Below are positions 12,935 to 24,890 of a stretch of DNA of 64,000 nt, piece after piece. The notes beneath the pieces are model-generated. The model saw only the letters and a program-made list of their open reading frames with translations, was not told the DNA's origin and made no database searches. The translations under genes were made by a program, and so were the position numbers. Each line of letters begins with the position of its first letter. The stretch's first letter is position 1. This stretch comes from Atherix ibis. Its lineage: Eukaryota; Arthropoda; Insecta; Diptera; Athericidae. Location of the stretch: contig OY282608.1 of NCBI GenBank assembly GCA_958298945.1, positions 80,090,806-80,154,805 on the forward strand, written 5' to 3'.

Positions 12935-14357
12935 CAAACCAACAAACCAACAAACCAAAAAACAAACAAACCAACAAACAAACAAACAAATAAACCAACA
13001 AAACAACAAACCAACAATCCAGCAAACCAAAAAACAAACAAACGAACTAACGAACTAACGAACAAACCAACAAACCAACAAACCAACAAACCAACAAACC
13101 AACAAGCCAACAAACCAACAAACCAACAAACAAACAAACCAACAAACCAACAAACCAACAAACAAACAAACTAACAAACCAACAAACCAACAAACCAACA
13201 AACCAACAAACCAACAAACCAACAAACCAACAAGCCAACAAACCAACAAACCAACAAGCCAACAAACCAACAAACCAACAAACCAACAAACCAACAAACC
13301 AGCAAACAAATAGACCAACAAACCAATAAACTAACAAACCAACAAACCAACATACCAACAAACCAACAAACCAACAAACCAACAAACCAACAAACCAACA
13401 AACCAACAAGCCAATAAGCCAACAAGCCAACAAACCAACAAACCAACAAACCAACAAACCAACTAACCAACAAACAAATAAACCAACAAACCCACGAACC
13501 AATAAACTAACAAACCAACAAACCAACATACCAACAAACCAACAAACCAACAAGCCAACAAACCAACAAACCAACAAACACACACACCAACAAACCAACA
13601 AACCAACAAAGCAACAAACCAACAAACCAACAAGCTAACAAACCAACAAACCAACAAACCAACAAGCCAACAAGCCAACAAACCAACAAACCAACAAACA
13701 AACAAACCAACAAACCAACAAACCAACAAACCAACAAGCCAACAAACCAAAAAACCAACAAACCAACAAACCAACAAATCAATAAACCAACAAACCAACA
13801 AACCAACATACCAACAAACCAACAAACCAACAAACCAACAATCCAACAAACCAACAAACCAACAAGCCAACAAACCAAAAAACCAGAAACCAACAAACCA
13901 AAAAACAAACAAACGAACTAACGAACAAACCAACAAACCAACAAACCAACAAACCAACAAACTAACAAACCAACAAACCAACAAACCAACAAACCAACAA
14001 ACCAACAAACCGACAAACCAACAAACCAACAAACCAACAAACCAAAAAACAAACAAACGAACTAACGTACAAACCAACAAACCAACAAACCAACAAACCC
14101 AAAAATGAACAAACGAACAAACCAACAAACCAACAAACTAACAAACCAACAAACCAACAAACCAACAAACCGAAAAACCAACAAACCAACAAGCCAACAA
14201 ACCAACAAACCAACCAACCAACAAACCAACAAGCCAACAAACCAACAAACCAACAAACACACACACCAACAAACCAACAAACCAACAAAGCAACAAACCA
14301 ACAAACCAACAAGCTAACAAACCAACAAACCAACAAACCAACAAGCCAACAAGCCAA
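12935..14357 (+). repeat. 1423-bp higher-order repeat, copy 1
   Basis: First unit of a direct tandem duplication whose offset stays exactly 1423 bp at every landmark checked: AAAAAACAAAC (12953), CGAACTAACGAACTAACG (13042), two ACACACACACC tracts (13578 and 14258), CCAGAAACC near 13883 and AAATGAACAAACG at 14104. A constant offset means no octamer has been gained or lost between copies. The length is 7 modulo 8. Confidence 0.92.
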
Positions 14358-15800
14358 CAAACCAACAAACCAACAAACCAAAAAACAAACAAACCAACAA
14401 ACAAACAAACAAATAAACCAACAAAACAACAAACCAACAATCCAGCAAACCAAAAAACAAACAAACGAACTAACGAACTAACGAACAAACCAACAAACCA
14501 ACAAACCAACAAACCAACAAACCAACAAGCCAACAAACGAACAAACCAACAAACAAACAAACCAACAAACCAACAAACCAACAAACAAACAAACTAACAA
14601 ACCAACAAACCAACAAACCAAAAAACCAACAAACCAACAAACCAACAAACCAACAAGCCAACAAACCAACAAACCAACAAGCCAACAAACCAACAAACCA
14701 ACAAACCAACAAACCAACAAACCAGCAAACAAATAGACCAACAAACCAATAAACTAACAAACCAACAAACCAACATACCAACAAACCAACAAACCAACAA
14801 ACCAACAAACCAACAAACCAACAAACCAACAAGCCAATAAGCCAACAAGCCAACAAACCAACAAACCAACAAACCAACAAACCAACTAACCAACAAACAA
14901 ATAAACCAACAAACCCACGAACCAATAAACTAACAAACCAACAAACCAACATACCAACAAACCAACAAACCAACAAGCCAACAAACCAACAAACCAACAA
15001 ACACACACACCAACAAACCAACAAACCAACAAAGCAACAAACCAACAAACCAACAAGCTAACAAACCAACAAACCAACAAACCAACAAGCCAACAAGCCA
15101 ACAAACCAACAAACCAACAAACAAACAAACCAACAAACCAACAAACCAACAAACCAACAAGCCAACAAACCAAAAAACCAACAAACCAACAAACCAACAA
15201 ATCAATAAACCAACAAACCAACAAACCAACATACCAACAAACCAACAAACCAACAAACCAACAATCCAACAAACCAACAAACCAACAAGCCAACAAACCA
15301 AAAAACCAGAAACCAACAAACCAAAAAACAAACAAACGAACTAACGAACAAACCAACAAACCAACAAACCAACAAACCAACAAACTAACAAACCAACAAA
15401 CCAACAAACCAACAAACCAACAAACCAACAAACCGACAAACCAACAAACCAACAAACCAACAAACCAAAAAACAAACAAACGAACTAACGTACAAACCAA
15501 CAAACCAACAAACCAACAAACCCAAAAATGAACAAACGAACAAACCAACAAACCAACAAACTAACAAACCAACAAACCAACAAACCAACAAACCGAAAAA
15601 CCAACAAACCAACAAGCCAACAAACCAACAAACCAACCAACCAACAAACCAACAAGCCAACAAACCAACAAACCAACAAACACACACACCAACAAACCAA
15701 CAAACCAACAAAGCAACAAACCAACAAACCAACAAGCTAACAAACCAACAAACCAACAAACCAACAAGCCAACAAGCCAACAAACCAACAAACCAACAAA
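14358..15800 (+). repeat. 1423-bp higher-order repeat, copy 2
   Basis: Second unit of the duplication. The few differences I noticed from copy 1 are point changes: CAAACGAAC near 14536 where copy 1 has CAAACCAAC, and CCAAAAAACC near 14618 where copy 1 has CCAACAAACC. The match ends near 15800, where this copy keeps CCAACAAACAAAC and copy 1 has CCAAAAAACAAAC. Confidence 0.92.
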
Positions 15801-16459
15801 CCAACAAACAAACAAACCAACAAACCAACAAACCAACAAACCAACAAGCCAACAAACCAAAAAACCAACAAACCAACAAACCAACAAATCAATAAACCAA
15901 CAAACCAACAAACCAACATACCAACAAACCAACAAACCAACAAACCAACAATCTAACAAACCAACAAACCAACAAGCCAACAAACCAAAAAACCAGAAAC
16001 CAACAAACCAAAAAACAAACAAACGATCTAACGAACAAACCAACGAACCAACAAACCAACAAACCAACAAACTAACAAACCAACAAACCAACAAACCAAC
16101 AAACCAACAAACCAACAAACCGACAAACCAACAAACCAACAAACCAAAAAACAAACAAACGAACTAACGTACAAACCAACAAACCAACAAACCAACAAAC
16201 CCAAAAATGAACAAACGAACAAACCAACAAACCAACAAACTAACAAACCAACAAACCAACAAACCAACAAACCAAAAAACCAACAAACCAACAAACCAAC
16301 AAACCAACAAACCAACCAACCAACAAGCCAATAAGCCAACAAACCGACAAGCCAGCAAACGAACAAACGAACAAACCAATAAACCTACAAACCAACAAAC
16401 CAACAAACCAACAAGATAACAAGCCAACAAACTAACAAACCAACAAACCAACCAACCAA
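15801..16459. repeat. Array segment, partial further copies of neighbouring units
   Basis: Octamer repeat with CAATCTAAC near 15951, CCAGAAACC near 15996, CGATCTAACG near 16024, CTAACGTACAAACC near 16165 and CCCAAAAATGAACAAACG near 16201. Landmark order continues that of the 1423-bp unit and passes into the CTAACGTAC-bearing unit of the next block. An AACCAACC patch is at about 16313. No gene is present. Confidence 0.8.
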
Positions 16460-17469
16460 TAAGCCAACAAGCCCACAAACCGACAAACCAACAAACCAAC
16501 AAACCAAAAAACTAACAAACCAACAAACCAACAAACCAACAAACCAACAAACCAACAAACCGACAAACTAACAAACCAACAAACCAACCAACCAATAAGC
16601 CAACAAGCCCACAAACCAACAAACCAACAAACCAACAAACCAACAAACTAACAAACCAACAAACCAACAAACCAACAAACCAACAAACCAACAAACCGAC
16701 AAACCAACAAACCAACAAACCAAAAAACAAACAAACGAACTAACGTACAAACCAACAAACCAACAAACCAACAAACCCAAAAATGAAGAAACGAACAAAC
16801 CAACAAACCAACAAACTAACAAACCAACAAACCAACAAACCAATAAACCAAAAAACCAACAAACCAACAAACCAACAAACCAACAAACCAACAAACCAAC
16901 AAACCAACAAACCAACAAACCAACAAACGGACAAACCAACAAACCAACAAACCAAAAAACAAACAAACGAACTAACGTACAAACCAACAAACCAACAAAC
17001 CAACAAACCAACAAACCCAAAAATGAACAAACGAACAAACCAACAAACCAACAAACTAACAAACCAACAAACCAACAAACCAACAAACCAAAAAACCAAC
17101 AAACCAACAAACCAACAAACCAACAAACCAACCAACCAACAAGCCAATAAGCCAACAAACCGACATGCCAGCAAACGAACAAACGAACAAACCAATAAAC
17201 TAACAAACCAACAAACCAACATACCAACAAACCAACAAACCCACAAGCCAACAAACCAACAAACCAACAACCCAACAAGCCAACAAACCAAAAAACAAAC
17301 AAACGAACTAATGAACAAACCAACAAACCAACAAACCAACAAACCAACAAACCAACAAACCAACAAACCAACAAGCCAACAAACTAACAAACCAACAAAC
17401 AAACAAACCAACAAACCAACAAACCAACAAACAAACAAACCAACATACCAACAAACCAACAAAACAACA
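16460..17469 (+). repeat. 1.0-kb higher-order repeat, copy 1
   Basis: Landmarks TAACGTAC at 16741 and 16973, ATGAAGAAACG near 16783, ATGAACAAACG at 17023, CCGACATGCCAGC near 17160 and TAATGAAC at 17309 recur downstream. The offset is 1008 bp for the first landmarks and 1000 bp from 17023 onward, so one octamer was lost (or gained) between the second TAACGTAC and that ATG. Confidence 0.88.
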
Positions 17470-18440
17470 AACCAACAAGCCCACAAACCGACAAACCAAC
17501 AAACCAACAAACCAAATAACTAACAAACCAACAAACCAACAAACCAACAAACCAACAAACCAACAAACCGACAAACTAACAAACCAACAAACCAACCAAC
17601 CAATAAGCCAACAAGCCCACAAACCAACAAACCAACAAACCAACAAACCAACAAACTAACAAACCAACAAACCAACAAACCAACAAACCAACAAACCAAC
17701 AAACCGACAAACCAACAAACCAACAAACCAAAAAACAAACAAACGAACTAACGTACAAACCAACAAACCAACAAACCAACAAACCCAAAAATGAAGAAAC
17801 GAACAAACCAACAAACCAACAAACTAACAAACCAACAAACCAACAAACCAACAAACCAAAAAACCAACAAACCAACAAACCAACAAACCAACAAACCAAC
17901 AAACCAACAAACCAACAAACCAACAAACCAACAAACGGACAAACCAACAAACCAACAAACCAAAAAACAAACAAACGAACTAACGTACAAACCAACAAAC
18001 CAACAAACCAACAAACCCAAAAATGAACAAACGAACAAACCAACAAACCAACAAACTAACAAACCAACAAACCAACAAACCAACAAACCAAAAAACCAAC
18101 AAACCAACAAACCAACAAACCAACAAACCAACCAACCAACAAGCCAATAAGCCAACAAACCGACATGCCAGCAAACGAACAAACGAACAAACCAACAAAC
18201 TAACAAACCAACAAACCAACATACCAACAAACCAACAAACCCACAAGCCAACAAACCAACAAACCAACAACCCAACAAGCCAACAAACCAAAAAACAAAC
18301 AAACGAACTAATGAACAAACCAACAAACCAACAAACCAACAAACCAACAAACCAACAAACCAACAAACCAACAAGCCAACAAACTAACAAACCAACAAAC
18401 AAACAAACCAACAAACCAACAAACCAACAAACAAACAAAC
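17470..18440 (+). repeat. 1.0-kb higher-order repeat, copy 2
   Basis: This is the second copy of 16460-17469: TAACGTAC at 17749 and 17981, ATGAACAAACG at 18023 and TAATGAAC at 18309. It begins with a CCAAATAACTAAC irregularity near 17513 where copy 1 has CCAAAAAACTAAC. The match ends near 18440, where copy 1 reads CAACATACC and this copy CAACAAACC. Confidence 0.88.
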
Positions 18441-20089
18441 CAACAAACCAACAAACCAACAAAAGAACAAACCAACAAGCCAAAAAACCAACACACCAAC
18501 AAGCCAACAAACCAACAAACCAACAAACCAACAAACCAACAAGCCAACAAACCAACAAGCCAACAAGCCAACAAGACAACAAACCAACAAACCAACAAAC
18601 CAACAAACCAACAAACCAACAAACCAACCAACCAACAAGCCAACAAGCCAACAAACCGACAAGCCAACAAACGAACAAACGAACAAACCAATAAACCAAT
18701 AAACCAACAAACCAACAAACCAACAAACCAACAAACCAACAAACCAACAAACCAACAAACCAACAAGCCAACAAGCCAACAAGCCAACAAGCCAACAAAC
18801 CAACAAACCAACAAACCAACATGCCAACAAGCCAACAAACCAATACGCCAACAAACGAACAAACGAACAAACCAACAAACCAACAAACCAACAAGCCAAC
18901 AACCCAACAAACCAACAAACCAACAAGCCAACAAGCCAACAAACCAATACGTCAACAAACCAACAAACCAACATACCAACAAACCAACAAACCAACAAAC
19001 CAACAAACAAACAAACCAACAAAACAACAAACGAACAAACCAACAATCCAGCAAACCAACAAACCAACAAACCAACAAGCCAACAAGCCAACAAACGAAC
19101 AAACCATCAAACCAACAAACAAACAAACAAATAAACCAACAAACGAACAAACCAACAAACCAACAAACCATAAAACCAACACACCAACAAACCAACAAAC
19201 CAACAAACCAACAAACCAACAAGCCAACAAGCCAACAAGCCAACAAGCCAACAAGCCAACAAACCAACAAACCAACAAACCAACAAACCAACAAACCAAC
19301 AAACCAACCAACCAACAAGCCAACAAACCAACAAACCAACAAACCAACAAGATAACAAGCCAACAAACCAACAAACCAACAAACCAACAACCCAAAAAAC
19401 CAACAAGATAACAAGCCAACAAACCAACAAACCAACAAACCAACAACCCAAAAAACCAACAAACCAACAAGCCAACAAACGAACAAACCAACAAACATAC
19501 AAACCAAAAACCAACAAACCAACAAGCCAACAAACTAACAAACCAACAAACAAATAAACCAACAAACCCACAAACCATAAAACTAACAAACCAACAAACC
19601 AACATACCAACAAACCAACAAACCAACAAGCCAACAAACCAACCAACCAACAATCCAACAAGCCAACAAACCAAAAAACAAACAAACGAACTAATGAACA
19701 AATCAACAAACCAACAAACCAACAAACCAAAAAACCAACAAGCCAACAAATCAACAAACCAACAAACTAACAAAGCAACAAACTTACAAACAAATAAACC
19801 AACAAACCCACAAACCAATAAACTAACAAACCAACAAACCAACATACCAACAAACCAACAAACCAACAAGCCAACAAACCAACAAACCAATAAACCAACA
19901 AACCAACAAACCAGCAAACAAATAGACAAACAAACCAATAAACTAACAAACCAACAAACCAACATACCAACAAACCAACAAACCAACAAACCAACAAACC
20001 AACAAACCAACAAACCAACAAACCAACAAACCAACAAGCCAACAACCCAAAAAACCAACAAGATAACAAGCCAACAAACCAACAAACCA
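18441..20089. repeat. Array segment, transition between subfamilies
   Basis: Octamer repeat with clustered AAGCCAAC units, AACCAACC patches near 18627 and 19308, AAGATAAC at about 19349 and 19399, repeated AACCCAAAAAACC strings near 19390, 19446 and 20045, and CAAATAAACCAAC with CCCAC strings near 19550 and 19790. The AACGAACTAACG patch that dominates the left 18 kb becomes rare here, and the CCCAC/CAATAAAC string typical of the right side becomes common. Confidence 0.8.
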
Positions 20090-20720
20090 GCAAGCTAACA
20101 AACCAACAAACCAACAAACCAACAAGCCAACAAGCCAATAAGCCAACAAGCCAACAAACCAACAAACCAACAAACGAACAAACCAACAAACCAACAAACC
20201 AACAAACCAACAAACCAACAAGCCAACAAACCAACAAACCAACAAGCCAACAAACCAACAAACCAATAAACCAACAAACCAACAAACCAACAAATCAACA
20301 AAGCAACAAACCAACAAACCAACAAGCTAACAAACCCACAAACCAATAAACTTACAAACCAACAAACCAATATACCAACAAACGAACAAACCAACAAGCC
20401 AACAAACCGACAAACCAACAAACAAATAAACCAACAAACCCACAAACCAATAAACTAACAAACCAACAAACCAACATACCAACAAACCAACAAACCAACA
20501 AGCCAACAAACCAACAAACCAACAAACCAACAAACCAACAAAACAACAAGCCAACAAGCCAACAAGCCAACAAGCCAACAAACCAACAAACCGACAAACC
20601 AACAAACCAACAAACCAACAAAGCAACCAACCAACAAGCCAACAAGCCAACAAACCGACAAGCCAACAAACGAACAAACGAACAAACCAATAAACCAACG
20701 AACCAACGAACGAACAAACC
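20090..20720 (+). repeat. 1.15-kb-offset duplication, copy 1
   Basis: Landmarks GCTAAC at 20094, AAGCCAATAAGCC near 20132, GCTAAC at 20326, CTTAC at 20351 and CGAACGAAC at 20707 recur at 21246, about 21284, 21470, 21495 and 21875. The offset steps 1152, 1144, then 1168 bp, always in multiples of 8, which indicates octamer gains and losses after duplication. Confidence 0.82.
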
Positions 20721-21239
20721 AACAAACCAACAAACCAACAAACCAACAAACCAATAAGATAACAAGCCAACAAACCAACAAACCAACAAGCCAACAAACC
20801 AACAAACCAACAAGCCAACAAATGAACAAACCAACAAACCAACAAACCAACAAGCCAACAAACCAACAAACCAACAAGCCAACAAGCCAACAAGCCAACA
20901 AACCAACAAACCAACAAACCAACAAACTAACTAACCAACAAGCCAACAAGCCAACAAACCGACAAGCTAACATACGAACAAACGAACAAACCAATAAACC
21001 AACAAACCAAAAAACCAACAAACCAACAAGCCAACAAGCCAACAAGCGAACAAGCCAACAAGCCAACAAACCAACAAACCAACAAACCAACAAACCAACA
21101 AACCAACAAACCAACAAGCCAACAAGCCAACAAACGAACAAACCAACAAACCAACAAACCAACAAACCAACAAACCAACAAACCAATAAACCAACAAACC
21201 AACAAACCAACAAATCAACAAAGCAACAAACCAACAAAC
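20721..21239. repeat. Array segment between the 1.15-kb copies
   Basis: Octamer repeat with AATAAGATAAC near 20755, CAAATGAACAAACC at 20820 (ATG from a CpG-type change), a CTAACTAACC string near 20927 in place of the usual AACCAACC patch, CATACGAAC near 20971, and AAGCCAAC/AAGCGAAC clusters near 21030-21060. The CTAACTAACC patch recurs in modified form near 22152. Confidence 0.8.
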
Positions 21240-21890
21240 CAACAAGCTAACAAACCAACAAACCAACAAACCAACAAGCCAACAAGCCAATAAGCCAACA
21301 AGCCAACAAACCAACAAACCAACAAACGAACAAACTAACAAACCAACAAACCAACAAACCAACAAGCCAACAAACCAACAAACCAACAAGCCAACAAACC
21401 AACAAACCAATAAACCAACAAACCAACAAACCAACAAATCAACAAAGCAACAAACCAACAAACCAACAAGCTAACAAACCCACAAACCAATAAACTTACA
21501 AACCAACAAACCAACATACCAACAAACGAACAAACCAACAAGCCAACAAACCGACAAACCAACAAACAAATAAACCAACAAACCCACAAACCAATAAACT
21601 AACAAACCAACAAACCAACATACCAACAAACCAACAAACCAACAAGCCAACAAACCAACAAACCAACAAACCAACAAACCAACAAACCAACAAAACAACA
21701 AGCCAACAAGCCAACAAGCCAACAAGCCAACAAACCAACAAACCGACAAACCAACAAACCAACAAACCAACAAACCAACAAACCAACAAACCAACCAACC
21801 AACAAGCCAACAAGCCAACAAACCGACAAGCCAACAAACGAACAAACGAACAAACCAATAAACCAACGAACCAACGAACGAACAAACCAA
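21240..21890 (+). repeat. 1.15-kb-offset duplication, copy 2
   Basis: This is the copy of 20090-20720. It differs by one octamer lost and three gained, and reads CAACATACC near 21520 where copy 1 reads CAATATACC. The AACCAACC patch near 21793 in this copy follows a longer pure AAACCAAC tract than its counterpart near 20632, where the patch is preceded by an AAGCAACC unit. Confidence 0.82.
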
Positions 21891-22669
21891 CAGACCAACA
21901 AACCAACAAACCAACAAACCAACAAACTAACAAACAAACAAACCAACAAACCAACAAACCAACAAACTAACAAACCAACAAACCAACAACATAACAAGCC
22001 AACAAACCAACAAACCAACAAGCCAACAAACCAACAAACCAACAAGCCAACAAATGAACAAACCAACAAACCAACAAACCAACAAGCCAACAAACCAACA
22101 AGCCGACAAGCCAACAAGCCAACAAACCAACAAACCAACAAACCAACAAACTAACCAACCAACAAGCCAACAAGCCAACAAACCGACAAGCCAACATACG
22201 AACAAACGAACAAACCAATAAACCAACAAACCAAAAAACCAACAAACCAACAAGCCAACAAGCCAACAAGCGAACAAGCCAACAAGCCAACAAACCAACA
22301 AACCAACAAACCAACAAACCAACAAACCAACAAATCAACAAGCCAACAAGCCAACAAACCAACAAACCAACAAACCAACAAACCAACAAATCAACAAACC
22401 AACAAACCAACAAGCTAACAAACCAACAAACCAACAAACCAACAAACCAACAAACCAACAAGCCAACAAGCCAACAAGCCAACAAACCAACAAACCAACA
22501 AACCAACAAACCAACAAACCAACAAACCAACGAACCAACAAACCAACAAACCAACAAACCAACAAGCCAACAAGCCAACAAACCAACAAACCAACAAACC
22601 AACAAACCAACAAACCAACAAACCAACAAACCAACAAACCAATAAACCAACAAACCAACAAACCAACAA
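21891..22669. repeat. Array segment, AAGCCAAC and pure tracts
   Basis: Octamer repeat with AACATAACAAGCC near 21988, CAAATGAACAAACC near 22051, AGCCGACAAGCC near 22101, a CTAACCAACC patch near 22153 and CATACGAAC near 22195. Pure tracts and AAGCCAAC clusters fill the rest to 22669. Nothing else was found. Confidence 0.8.
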
Positions 22670-23745
22670 GCTAACAAACCAACAAACCAACAAACCAACA
22701 AACCAACAAACCAACAAACCAACAAACCAACAAGCCAACAAGCCAACAAACCAACAAACCAACAAACCAACAAACAAACAAACCAACAAACCAACAAACC
22801 AACAAACCAACAAACCAACAAACCAACAAGCCAACAAGCCAACAAACCAACAAACCAACAAACCAACAAACCAACAAACCAACAAACCAACAAACCAACA
22901 AACCAATAAACCAACAAACCAACAAACCAACAAACCAACAAACCAACAAGCCAACAAACCAACAAACCAACAAACCAACAAACCAACAAACCAACAAACC
23001 AACAAACCAACAAACCAACAAAGCAACAAACCAACAAACCAACAAGCTAACAAACCAACAAACCAACAAACCAACAAACCAACAAGCCAACAAGCCAACA
23101 AGCCAACAAACCAACAAACCAACAAACGAACAAACCAACAAACCAACAAACCAACAAACCAATAAGCCAACAAACCAAAAAACCAACAAACCAACAAACC
23201 AACAAATCAATAAACCAACAAACCAACAAACCAACATACCAACAAACCAACAAACGAACAAACCAACAAACCAACAAACTAACAAACCAACAAACCAACA
23301 AGCCAACAAACCAATACGCCAACAAGCCAACAAACCAACAAACCAACAAACCAACAAACCAACAAACCAACAAGCCAACAAACCAACAAACCAACAAGCC
23401 AACAAACCAAAAAACAAACAAACGAACTAACCAAAAAACCAACAAACCAACAAACCAACAAGCCAACAAACTAACAAACCAACAAGCCAACAAACCAAAA
23501 AACCACAAACCAACAAACCAACAAACTCACAAACCAATAAACTTACAAACCAACAAACCAACATACCAACAAACCAACAAACCAACAAGCCAACAAACCA
23601 ACAAACCAACAAACCAACAAACAAATAAACCAACAAACCCACAAACAAATAAACTAACAAACCAACAAACCAACAAACCAACAAACCAAAAAACCAACAA
23701 ACCAACAAGCCAACAAACCAAAAAGCCAACAAGCCAACAAACCAA
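22670..23745 (+). repeat. 1.14-kb higher-order repeat, copy 1 of 3
   Basis: This block runs from GCTAAC at 22670 through a long, nearly pure tract, GCTAAC near 23045, CAATAAGCC near 23160, CAAATCAATAAACC near 23205, CAATACGCC near 23312, AAAAAACAAACAAACG near 23409, a 7-bp junction at 23497 and CTCACAAACC near 23526. Landmarks from 23045 onward recur exactly 1143 bp downstream. The first GCTAAC is only 1127 bp from its partner, so two octamers differ in the left part. Confidence 0.85.
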
Positions 23746-23796
23746 CAAACCAACAAACCAACAAACCAATAAACCAACAAACCAACAAACCAACAA

Positions 23797-24890
23797 GCTA
23801 ACAAACCAACAAACCAACAAACCAACAAACCAACAAACCAACAAAGCAACAAACCAACAAGCCAACAAGCCAACAAACCAACAAACCAACAAACCAACAA
23901 ACAAACAAACCAACAAACCAACAAACCAACAAACCAACAAACCAACAAACCAACAAGCCAACAAGCCAACAAACCAAGAAACCAACAAACCAACAAACCA
24001 ACAAACCAACAAACCAACAAACCAACAAACCAATAAACCAACAAACCAACAAACCAACAAACCAACAAACCAACAAGCCAACAAACCAACAAACCAACAA
24101 ACCAACAAACCAACAAACCAACAAACCAACAAACCAACAAACCAACAAAGCAACAAACCAACAAACCAACAAACCAACAAACCAACAAGCTAACAAACCA
24201 ACAAACCAACAAACCAACAAACCAACAAGCCAACAAGCCAACAAGCCAACAAACCAACAAACCAACAAACGAACAAACCAACAAACCAACAAACCAACAA
24301 ACCAATAAGCCAACAAACCAAAAAACCAACAAACCAACAAACCAACAAATCAATAAACCAACAAACCAACAAACCAACATACCAACAAACCAACAAACGA
24401 ACAAACCAACAAACCAACAATCTAACAAACCAACAAACCAACAAGCCAACAAACCAATACGCCAACAAGCCAACAAACCAACAAACCAACAAACCAACAA
24501 ACCAACAAACCAACAAGCCAACAAACCAACAAACCAACAAGCCAACAAACCAAAAAACAAACAAACGAACTAACCAAAAAACCAACAAACCAACAAACCA
24601 ACAAGCCAACAAACTAACAAACCAACAAGCCAATAAACCAAAAAACCACAAACCAACAAACCAACAAACTCACAAACCAATAAACTTACAAACCAACAAA
24701 CCAACATACCAACAAAGCAACAAACCAACAAGCCAACAAACCAACAAACCAACAAACCAACAAACAAATAAACCAACAAACCTACAAACAAATAAACTAA
24801 CAAACCAACAAACCAACAAACCAACAAACCAAAAAACCAACAAACCAACAAGCCAACAAACCAAAAAGCCAACAAGCCAACAAACCAACA
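23797..24890 (+). repeat. 1.14-kb higher-order repeat, copy 2 of 3
   Basis: Second copy. It reads CAATCTAAC near 24418 where copies 1 and 3 read CAAACTAAC, and CAAAGCAACAAACC near 24715 where copy 1 reads CAAACCAAC. The 7-bp junction is at 24640 and the CTCACAAACC string near 24669. A third copy begins about 3.77 kb to the right. Confidence 0.85.

Noticed and set aside
12490..15690. ACACACACACC tracts as a separate CA microsatellite
   Set aside because: The tracts are only about 10-11 bp long, do not vary in length among the five sites, and sit inside a duplicated unit, so they are variant octamers used here as landmarks.
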